DNA of 64,000 bases from Fischerella sp. JS2 (GTDB taxonomy: Bacteria; Cyanobacteriota; Cyanobacteriia; Cyanobacteriales; Nostocaceae). The position numbers and the translations under genes were made by a program. Below, in pieces: positions 56,842-64,000 of this stretch (positions are counted from its first letter, which is position 1; every line of letters begins with the position of its first letter). The stretch lies in assembly GCF_032393985.1 (NCBI RefSeq), contig NZ_CP135918.1:2232001-2296000 (forward strand), in the 5' to 3' direction. Below the pieces are notes generated by a model. That model made no database searches. It worked only from the letters and a program-made list of their open reading frames with translations, and was not told where the DNA came from.

Positions 56842-57184
56842 TCTTATGTAAATTGCAAAGTTTTATTTAAGCCAATTTGATTGGGATGAAAAGGAATTTT
56901 ATTTTGATATTAAATAGGACTTACAGAAAATTATGAAAAACGAACCGCGAAGGACGCAAAGAACGCAAAGTCAAGAGGTTTAGGAGATATTTGACGCTCT
57001 ACACTGATAAATCCAGGTTAGGAAAATCCCAAAGTTTTCAAAACACAAAACGAAGTAGCTCTGATTAACACTCTGCGTTCCTTTGCGTTAACCTCTGCGC
57101 TCCTCAGCGTTTAAAAATAAAAACATTTGGGATACTCCCCCAGGTTGTAACAATGATTGATTTCTAGTTACTTTGAAAGAGAAA
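56842..57184. other. Intergenic spacer with inverted repeat debris
   Basis: A 343 bp gap between PKS 3 and PKS 4. It contains CGCGAAGGACGCAAAGAACG at 56,947 and a CTCTGCGTTCCTTTGCGTTA stretch at 57,070 that could pair with it, both resembling dispersed repeats. No gene is visible. Confidence 0.5.
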
Positions 57185-60100
57185 ATGATAAGTACTTATA
57201 AAATACTGGAACAAGCATCAGATTTAGACATAGCCATAGTAGGAATGGCTGGTCGATTTCCAGGTGCGAAGAATATCAATGATTTTTGGCATAATCTTCA
57301 GAATGGAATCGAATCTATTTCTTTTTTTTCAGAGCAAGATTTGGTATCTTTAAATGTTGAAGATACTGTTTTCAACGACCCAAATTATGTGAAAGCAGCA
57401 CCTGTACTAGAAGATATAGAGTTTTTTGATGCTAGATTCTTTGGCTTTAGTCCCAGGGAAGCTGAAGTGATTGATCCCCAACACCGTTTCTTCATGGAAT
57501 GTGCTTGGGAGGCTCTTGAAAATGCTGGTTATGACCCTGAAAAGTATGAAGGTTTGATAGGGGTTTATGCTGGTACAAGCACTAATACTTACTTTTTTAA
57601 TAATATTTATAACAATTCTAATTTGAATGATCTTGCCAATACATATGCTCTTAATAAGGATTTTCTCACTACGAATATCTCATATAAATTAAATCTTACT
57701 GGCCCAAGTGTAGGTGTCCAAACTTACTGCTCAACATCATTAGTAGCTGTACACTTAGCCTGTAAAAGTTTGCTGGATGAAGAGTGTGATATGGCTTTGG
57801 CAGGTGGAGTTGCCATCAGTGTGCCACAAAAGTCAGGCTATCTCTATCAAGAAGACGGAATTTTATCTCCTGATGGTCACTGCCGCGCTTTTGATGCTAA
57901 AGCACAAGGCACAATTTTTGGTAGTGGTCTCGGAATTGTCGTTTTAAAAAGATTTAAAGATGCTGTTACTGATGGTGACTGTATTCATGCAGTGATCAAA
58001 GGTTCAGCTATCAACAACGACGGTTCTTTAAAAGTCAGCTATACAGCACCAAGTGTAGATGGTCAGGCAGAGGTGATTGTAGAAGCTTTAGCCAATGCTG
58101 GCGTGGAAGCTGATGATATCTCATACATAGAAACTCACGGAACTGGAACACCTACTGGCGATCCTGTGGAAATCGCTGCGCTTACCAAGGCTTTTCGTAC
58201 CTTTACACAGAAAAATGGCTTCTGTGCGATCGCTTCGGTAAAACCAAATATTGGACATTTAGATACAGCAGCTGGTATAGCAAGTCTTATCAAGACCATC
58301 TTAGCATTAAAGCACAAACAAATACCCCCTAGTTTAAATTTTGAGACTCCCAATCCTCAGATTGATTTTGCTAATAGCCCCTTTTACGTCAATACTAAAC
58401 TTACCGATTGGAAAACTAACCGTACTCCACGCCGGGCTGGCGTTAGTTCCTTAGGCTTTGGTGGAACTAATGCTCACATCATCCTTGAAGAAGCCCCGGA
58501 AATAAAACATTGTGAAGAATCTCGACCTTGGCAATTGCTATTATTGTCAGCCAAAACTAGTTCGGCACTTGAAAGTGCAACTGCGAATCTGGTTACGTAC
58601 TTAAAACAGCATCCAGATACAAATCTAGCCAATGTAGCATACACTCTTCAGGTTGGTCGCAGGGCTTTTAACTATCGCCGGATGTTGGTTTGCCAGAATG
58701 TTGAAGATGCTGTAACCGCCTTGGAAACACTGGAGGAGAAACGGGTTTTAACTGCATACCAAGAACAAAGAGAACAACCGATCATATTCATGTTCTCAGG
58801 TCAAGGAAGCCAATATGTAAATATGGGGCGCCAACTTTACGAAGTAGAACCAACATTTCGCCAGCATGTAGATGATTGCAGTCAGATACTCAAACCCCAC
58901 CTGGGAGTAGATATCCGCAATATACTTTATCCAACTGCTCAACAAAGCGAACAAGCATCACAACAACTACAACAAACAGCAATCACACAGAGTGCATTAT
59001 TTGTCATAGAATACGCCCTCGCCCAGTTGTGGATGTCTTGGGGTGTGCTACCTACGGCAATGATTGGTCACAGTATCGGGGAGTATGTAGCAGCAACAAT
59101 TGCTGGGGTGTTCTCAACAGAAGATGCCTTGGCAGTAGTCGCAGCAAGGGGTAAACTCATGCAGCAACTACCAACTGGCAGTATGCTAGCAATTGGGGTT
59201 GGGGAAAAACAAGTGCAGCCTCTGTTAGACGACGGTCTATCATTAGCAGCAATTAACAGTCCCTGCTCTTGTGTAGTTTCAGGAACAACGGATGCTATCA
59301 GCGAACTACAAAAACAACTAGCTTCTCAAAACATCGAATCTCGGGTTTTGCACACATCTCATGCATTTCATTCTCATTTGATGCAACCAATGTTGGGGGA
59401 GTTTGTGCAGTTGCTGAGAAACGTCCAACTTCAGCCTCCCCAGATTCCTTTGATTTCCAACCTCACAGGCACTTGGATTAATCCTCATGAAGCGACAAAT
59501 CCTGAGTATTGGGGTCAGCATCTGCGACAAACAGTGAGATTTTCTTCCGGTGTATCTCACCTATTACAGCAACATGACGGCATTTTCCTAGAAGTAGGAC
59601 CAGGACGAACCCTCAGCACACTCACAACCCAACATCTTAACGGTAATCAAAAACAAAAACATTTGGTTTTAACTTCCCTACATCATCCCCAACAACAACA
59701 ATCAGATGTTGCTTGGTTGTTACAGACATTAGGTCGGTTGTGGTTGTTTGGAGTCGAAATCGATTGGTCGGAATTTAATAGCCATCAGCAACGTCATCGC
59801 TTACCTTTACCCACCTACCCCTTTGAACGCCAAAGATACTGGATTGAACCAGAAAAACAACAACAACAGCATCACTACCATCCTACCCCTGCACTTGGCA
59901 AAAAATCAGACATTTCGCAGTGGTTCTACATACCTTTCTGGAAACCATCTTTACTACCAGTACAAATTGAAGTCCAACAACAAACAACGCCAAAATCTTG
60001 TGTTTTGCTGTTTGTTGATGATTGTGGCTTGGGTAACAAACTCAAAAAACAACTCCAACAACAAAATCAAGATGTGATTACTGTCAAAGTTGGACATAAC

Positions 60101-60631
60101 TTGACAAAGTTAAACGAGTTTGAATATACCCTCAATCCTCAACAACCTGATGATTATGATGCTTTAATTCAAGAACTTTTCAAACAACAAAAGTTACCAA
60201 ATAAGATTGTTCATTTGTGGAGTATCACACCTTGTTGTCAACAACAATTAGAATTTGAAAAAGTTGAACAAGCTCTAACAAGGGGATTTTATAGTTTACT
60301 ATTTCTGGCGAAAGCTTTCGCAAGACAACAAACGAATGATGATTTTTCTATTACTGTTATTTCTAATCACTTGCAGCCAGTAACACCGACTGAGTTAGTT
60401 TCTCCAGAGAAAGCAACTTTACTTGGGGCAATTAAAGTTATTCCTCAAGAGTATGCAAATATCACCTGTCGCAGTATTGATGTTTTTGTTCCTGAAAATG
60501 GAAGTTGGCAAGAACAAAAACTTGTAGAAAGTTTGCTTGGGGAATTGAGTATTTCTAGTTGTGAGAAAGTGATTGCTTACCGAGGTGGCAATCGCTGGGT
60601 TCAATGTTTTGAGCTTATAGGTGCGCCTTGA
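57185..60631 (+). CDS. PKS 4, 5' part: KS-AT and KR structural region (frameshifted)
   Basis: An 1,148-residue open part: KS with cysteine about 182 (TYCSTS), ETHGTG and NIGHL; AT with GHSIGE and HTSHAFHSHLM (malonyl type); and the KR structural subdomain ending VIAYRGGNRWVQCFE. At 60615-60619 TTATA stands where PKS 3 has a single C, a net gain of four bases, and the frame stops. The catalytic KR and ACP continue at 60621. The ATG at 57185 is preferred over a TTG at 57173. The KS-AT linker (EIKHCEESRPW) lacks the palindrome. From 58787 on, the gene is near-identical to PKS 3. Confidence 0.85.
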   Translation: MISTYKILEQASDLDIAIVGMAGRFPGAKNINDFWHNLQNGIESISFFSEQDLVSLNVEDTVFNDPNYVKAAPVLEDIEFFDARFFGFSPREAEVIDPQHRFFMECAWEALENAGYDPEKYEGLIGVYAGTSTNTYFFNNIYNNSNLNDLANTYALNKDFLTTNISYKLNLTGPSVGVQTYCSTSLVAVHLACKSLLDEECDMALAGGVAISVPQKSGYLYQEDGILSPDGHCRAFDAKAQGTIFGSGLGIVVLKRFKDAVTDGDCIHAVIKGSAINNDGSLKVSYTAPSVDGQAEVIVEALANAGVEADDISYIETHGTGTPTGDPVEIAALTKAFRTFTQKNGFCAIASVKPNIGHLDTAAGIASLIKTILALKHKQIPPSLNFETPNPQIDFANSPFYVNTKLTDWKTNRTPRRAGVSSLGFGGTNAHIILEEAPEIKHCEESRPWQLLLLSAKTSSALESATANLVTYLKQHPDTNLANVAYTLQVGRRAFNYRRMLVCQNVEDAVTALETLEEKRVLTAYQEQREQPIIFMFSGQGSQYVNMGRQLYEVEPTFRQHVDDCSQILKPHLGVDIRNILYPTAQQSEQASQQLQQTAITQSALFVIEYALAQLWMSWGVLPTAMIGHSIGEYVAATIAGVFSTEDALAVVAARGKLMQQLPTGSMLAIGVGEKQVQPLLDDGLSLAAINSPCSCVVSGTTDAISELQKQLASQNIESRVLHTSHAFHSHLMQPMLGEFVQLLRNVQLQPPQIPLISNLTGTWINPHEATNPEYWGQHLRQTVRFSSGVSHLLQQHDGIFLEVGPGRTLSTLTTQHLNGNQKQKHLVLTSLHHPQQQQSDVAWLLQTLGRLWLFGVEIDWSEFNSHQQRHRLPLPTYPFERQRYWIEPEKQQQQHHYHPTPALGKKSDISQWFYIPFWKPSLLPVQIEVQQQTTPKSCVLLFVDDCGLGNKLKKQLQQQNQDVITVKVGHNLTKLNEFEYTLNPQQPDDYDALIQELFKQQKLPNKIVHLWSITPCCQQQLEFEKVEQALTRGFYSLLFLAKAFARQQTNDDFSITVISNHLQPVTPTELVSPEKATLLGAIKVIPQEYANITCRSIDVFVPENGSWQEQKLVESLLGELSISSCEKVIAYRGGNRWVQCFELIGAP

Positions 60632-60989
60632 GCAGGCTAAGAGTAATACGCCACGATTGAAACAAGGGGGAGTCTATCTGATTACAGGTGGACTTGGAGG
60701 TATTGGACTTGTTTTGGCTGAGTATTTGGCACAAAATTACAAAGCGAAACTGGTGCTGATTGGACGAAGAGCTTTTCCTAACCAACAGGAGTGGTCTGAA
60801 TGGTTACTGAGTCACGACTTCAATGATGTCATTAGCTGCAAGATTCGTAAACTCCAACAACTTCAACAGTTGGGTGCGGAGATTTTGGTTCTCGGTGCTG
60901 ATGTGACTGATTTACAACAAATGCAGCAGGCGATCGCTTCTGCACATTCCACTTTTGGTCTACTCAATGGGGTTTTCCATGCTGCTGGA
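58787..60989 (+). repeat. 2.2 kb direct repeat, copy 2 (PKS 4 AT-KR)
   Basis: Twin of 53781-55980. It begins at TTCATGTTCTCAGG and ends at GCTGCTGGA inside the KR HAAG motif. This copy keeps an open frame through the AT, unlike copy 1. Confidence 0.85.
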
Positions 60990-61847
60990 ATCGTTGGCGG
61001 CAAGTCTTTTGCAGCCATTGACAAGATAACTAAAACAGATTGTGAACAGCAATTCCAAGCAAAAGTATACGGACTTATTGTTTTAGAGAAAGTATTAAAG
61101 CATACACAACTTGACTTTTGTTTATTGCTGTCTTCCTTATCATCTGTTTTAGGAGGATTAGGATTTGTTGCCTACTCAGCAGCAAATAATTTCATGGACA
61201 CTTTTGTACACCAATATAATCAAAACCATCCCGTTTCATGGATTAGCGTCAGCTGGGATAGTTGGCAACTTGAAACAGAAAATCAACAAAGTACATCTTT
61301 AGGCGCAAGTGTGAGTGAATTCGCATTCAATGCCCAAGAAGGTCTAGAAGCTTTGCAAAGAATTTTGAACTATAGTCAATTCAATCATGTAGTTGTCTCT
61401 ACTGGAGAACTGCAAGCTAGGATTGACCAATGGATTGATCTGAAATCTTTCCCACAACAAACAAATTTATTATCACTTCATCCCAGACCCGATTTACAAA
61501 ATCCCTACGTTCCTCTCACAAATGAAATTGAACAAACAATTGCCAATATATGGCAAGAGGTTCTGGGGATCAAAGATGTAGGTCTCTATGATAATTTCTT
61601 TGAATTAGGTGGAGATTCGCTATTAATAATTCAGGTTCGCAGCAAACTTCTGAAAACGCTAAACAAAAATTTATCAATCGCTGATCTATTTGAATATTCG
61701 ACTATCAGTGCTTTGGCAGAATATCTCGGCGAAAAACAGGTTGAACAGCCAACATTTCAGCAAGCTGATGAACGTGCCAAGAAAAAAGAAGAGGCTATGC
61801 AAGAAAAAAGGCAATTAATGAAACAAAGGAGGAAGGCAGATGGATAA
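60621..61847 (+). CDS. PKS 4, 3' part: KR and ACP
   Basis: A 408-residue continuation of PKS 4: KR with TGGLGGIG (about 24), HAAG, SSLSS and AYSAANNFMD, so Ser, Tyr and Asn are kept and the domain looks active; ACP with ELGGDSLLII (about 343). Its first third is identical to PKS 3, but after HAAG it changes to sequence of the PKS 2 type (KVYGLIVLEKVLK, GGLGFVAY, VVSTGELQARI), so the KR is a chimera. It has no natural start (GTG at 60621). The stop codon overlaps the next start (ATGGATAA), so PKS 5 is translationally coupled. Confidence 0.83.
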   Translation: MRLEQAKSNTPRLKQGGVYLITGGLGGIGLVLAEYLAQNYKAKLVLIGRRAFPNQQEWSEWLLSHDFNDVISCKIRKLQQLQQLGAEILVLGADVTDLQQMQQAIASAHSTFGLLNGVFHAAGIVGGKSFAAIDKITKTDCEQQFQAKVYGLIVLEKVLKHTQLDFCLLLSSLSSVLGGLGFVAYSAANNFMDTFVHQYNQNHPVSWISVSWDSWQLETENQQSTSLGASVSEFAFNAQEGLEALQRILNYSQFNHVVVSTGELQARIDQWIDLKSFPQQTNLLSLHPRPDLQNPYVPLTNEIEQTIANIWQEVLGIKDVGLYDNFFELGGDSLLIIQVRSKLLKTLNKNLSIADLFEYSTISALAEYLGEKQVEQPTFQQADERAKKKEEAMQEKRQLMKQRRKADG

Positions 61848-63819
61848 TCAACAAATCCACAATTCCGTCAAAGGCATAGCCGTAATCGGTATGGTTGGTC
61901 GTTTTCCAGGAGCCAAAAGTGTTGATGAATTTTGGCAGAATCTATGCAATGGCAAAGAGTCTATTTCTTTTTGGAGTGATGAAGAATTAGAGCTTGCAGG
62001 CATAAACTCAGCATTGCTGCGTGACCCTCATTATGTCAAAGCTGATGCCCGTCTGTCAGACATTGAAATGTTTGACGCTGCTTTCTTCGATTTCTCGCCC
62101 AGAGAAGCCGAAATTATGGATCCCCAACACCGGATTTTGCTGGAGTGTGCCTGGGAAGCGTTGGAAAATGCTGGTTATGACCCTGGTGCAGACCCAGGTT
62201 TAACTGGTGTTTACGTGGGGACTAACCTGAGTATCTATATGCTGAATAAACTCAGTGCCAATCCCGAACTGAGTAAATCAATCGGTTCTTCGATTTTCTT
62301 TAGTAATGTTCAAGATTTTGCAGCTACACGAATTTCATACAAATTAAACCTGAGAGGGCCAAGTATCAACATTAGCACCGCTTGTTCTACGTCATTGGTA
62401 GCTGTTCACTCAGCCTGCCAAGGATTGATGAACTATGAGTGCGATATGGCTTTGGCAGGTGGTGTTTCAATCCAGTCTCTACAACAAGAAGGTTATTTCT
62501 ATCAAGAAGGGGGAATGACTTCTCCCGATGGTCACTGTCGCGCCTTTGATGCTAAAGCACAGGGGACTGTTTTCGCCGACGGGGTAGGCATTGTTGTACT
62601 CAAAAGACTAGAAGATGCTTTGGCAGATGGCGATCGCATTCACGCAGTCATCAAAGGTTCAGCTATTAATAACGATGGTGCTGCTAAGGTAGGTTACACC
62701 GCTCCTAGTGTAGGTGGTCAAGCCTTAGCCATCGCTGATGCTGTTGCGATCGCTGGGTTTAATCCAGAGACAATTACTTACATCGAAACTCACGGAACCG
62801 GTACAGCCTTAGGAGATCCGATCGAAATTAGTGCCCTCAAGAAGGTGTTTGCAGCCCGCACCAGTCAGAAGGGATTTTGTGCCATTGGTTCGGTAAAGAC
62901 TAATGTGGGACATCTGAATATAGCTGCTGGTGTGACTAGTTTAATCAAAACAGTCATGGCACTCAAACACAAGATGATTCCACCCAGTTTACATTTTGAA
63001 CAACCAAATCCTGAAATAGACTTCGCTAACAGTCCCTTTTACGTCAATACTACGTTATCAGAATGGAAAACTGATGGGATTCCTCGCCGCGCTGGCGTCA
63101 GTTCTTTTGGTATTGGAGGGACTAATGCCCATGTGATTTTGGAAGAAGCACCAGTTGTAGAGACGTGCCATGGCACGTCTCTACACTCTCGTCCTTGGCA
63201 ATTGTTGGTGCTTTCAGCTAAAACCGAAACCGCTTTGCAAACTGCTACAGCTACTTTGGCTTCTCATCTCCAGCACCACCCTCAGTTGAATTTAGCTGAT
63301 GTGGCTTACACGCTGCAAGTGGGTCGGCGAAGTTTCGATTATCGCCGCATAGTAGTTTGCCACTCCCTTGAAGACGCACTCAAAGTCCTAACAGACCAAG
63401 ATCCGCAACGTGTTTTCACTCACCAGCATAAACCCGGTCAATGTCCAGTCGTGTTCATGTTCTCAGGTCAAGGAAGCCAATATGTAAATATGGGGCGCCA
63501 ACTTTACGAAGTAGAACCAACATTTCGCCAGCATGTAGATGATTGCAGTCAGATACTCAAACCCCACCTGGGAGTAGATATCCGCAATATACTTTATCCA
63601 ACTGCTCAACAGCGAACAAGCATCACAACAACTACAACAAACAGCAATCACACAGAGTGCATTATTTGTCATAGAATACGCCCTCGCCCAGTTGTGGATG
63701 TCTTGGGGTGTGCTACCTACGGCAATGATTGGTCACAGTATCGGGGAGTATGTAGCAGCAACAATTGCTGGGGTGTTCTCAACAGAAGATGCCTTGGCAG
63801 TAGTCGCAGCAAGGGGTAA
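61840..63819 (+). CDS. PKS 5, 5' part: KS and start of AT (frameshifted, runs off window)
   Basis: It starts with the ATG that overlaps the stop of PKS 4. The true homology is KS (cysteine about 182 in TACSTS; ETHGTG; NVGHL), the palindrome-bearing KS-AT linker, and the AT up to about 63,605. There two A are missing relative to PKS 3 and PKS 4 (CAACAGCG for CAACAAAGCG), and the last 70 residues are read out of frame. From 63206 to the window end the DNA is near-identical to PKS 3. KS details ([25 protein letters not shown]) show that it is a distinct module, not a second copy of PKS 3. Confidence 0.83.
   Translation: MDNQQIHNSVKGIAVIGMVGRFPGAKSVDEFWQNLCNGKESISFWSDEELELAGINSALLRDPHYVKADARLSDIEMFDAAFFDFSPREAEIMDPQHRILLECAWEALENAGYDPGADPGLTGVYVGTNLSIYMLNKLSANPELSKSIGSSIFFSNVQDFAATRISYKLNLRGPSINISTACSTSLVAVHSACQGLMNYECDMALAGGVSIQSLQQEGYFYQEGGMTSPDGHCRAFDAKAQGTVFADGVGIVVLKRLEDALADGDRIHAVIKGSAINNDGAAKVGYTAPSVGGQALAIADAVAIAGFNPETITYIETHGTGTALGDPIEISALKKVFAARTSQKGFCAIGSVKTNVGHLNIAAGVTSLIKTVMALKHKMIPPSLHFEQPNPEIDFANSPFYVNTTLSEWKTDGIPRRAGVSSFGIGGTNAHVILEEAPVVETCHGTSLHSRPWQLLVLSAKTETALQTATATLASHLQHHPQLNLADVAYTLQVGRRSFDYRRIVVCHSLEDALKVLTDQDPQRVFTHQHKPGQCPVVFMFSGQGSQYVNMGRQLYEVEPTFRQHVDDCSQILKPHLGVDIRNILYPTAQQRTSITTTTTNSNHTECIICHRIRPRPVVDVLGCATYGNDWSQYRGVCSSNNCWGVLNRRCLGSSRSKG
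63157..63184. repeat. 28-base perfect palindrome in KS-AT linker of PKS 5
   Basis: Arms GTAGAGACGTGCCA and its exact complement, read in frame as [10 protein letters not shown]. It has the same length, ends and site as in PKS 1 and PKS 3, with a different but still self-complementary centre. Confidence 0.85.
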
Positions 63820-64000
63820 ACTCATGCATGCAACAACTACCAACTGGCAGTATGCTAGCAATTGGGGTTGGGGAAAAACAAGTGCAGCCTCTGTTAGACG
63901 ACGGTCTATCATTAGCAGCAATTAACAGTCCCTGCTCTTGTGTAGTTTCAGGAACAACGGATGCTATCAGCGAACTACAAAAACAACTAGCTTCTCAAAA
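63607..64000 (+). pseudogene. PKS 5 AT continuation, broken, cut by window edge
   Basis: The AT active site ([14 protein letters not shown]) resumes one frame over after the two-base loss near 63,610. The frame is lost again at about 63,826, where CATGCATGCAACAAC replaces CATGCAGCAAC (net four bases more). The final 170 bases match the AT of PKS 3 and PKS 4 in the third frame. The rest of the module lies beyond the window. Confidence 0.75.

Noticed and set aside
61840-64000. PKS 5 as an assembly duplicate of PKS 3
   Set aside because: Its KS is clearly different in sequence; only the region from 63206 on is shared.

Overview
The window comes from a heterocyst-forming filamentous cyanobacterium. 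Evidence is the abundance of HIP1 octamers (GCGATCGC), short tandem repeats of the Nostocales type, a CAAD/CURT1-type thylakoid protein, and a complete fraC-fraD-fraE operon for filament integrity and septal junctions. No rRNA, tRNA or CRISPR array was seen.

Left third (1-17,292), mostly chromosomal housekeeping: the 3' end of ureG, a pentapeptide-repeat protein, fraCDE on the minus strand, a tandem-duplicated CobA/BtuR-like P-loop protein, a CAAD membrane protein, an acidic hydrophilic protein with a strong terminator, a purple-acid-phosphatase-like phosphoesterase, cysK, a thioredoxin-like protein, a subtilase with a membrane C-terminus, a TnpB remnant and a large lipoprotein. A 1.3 kb gene-free stretch with two inverted copies of a palindromic repeat precedes the biosynthetic region.

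Right two thirds (17,293-64,000, running off the edge): one co-directional hybrid NRPS/PKS lipopeptide cluster. Gene order is FAAL-ACP-C-A(Ser)-PCP; KS-AT-KR-ACP; luciferase-like monooxygenase (LLM) 1; C-A-PCP-E (split by one frameshift); C-A(Orn)-PCP-C-A(beta-Ala)-PCP; KS-AT-KR(degenerate)-ACP; LLM 2; C-A(Gly)-PCP; a PanP-type aspartate 1-decarboxylase; then at least three more PKS modules. If the line is colinear, the chain is fatty acyl-Ser-(malonate, reduced)-D-Xaa-Orn-beta-Ala-(malonate, keto)-Gly-(malonate, reduced)-(malonate, reduced)-malonate and onward. The beta-Ala adenylation code together with a clustered aspartate decarboxylase suggests the cluster makes its own building block. 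No thioesterase, transporter, regulator or PPTase lies in the window, so the cluster continues to the right.

The last three PKS genes share a near-identical block, 2.2 kb in two copies and at least 0.8 kb in the third. Nearly all differences between copies are frame-breaking indels, which points to assembly or polishing errors or very recent decay. In-frame palindromic repeats sit at the same KS-AT linker of three PKSs, and repeat-derived inserts sit in one linker of two adenylation domains. These mark the cluster as a site of active recombination and repeat insertion.
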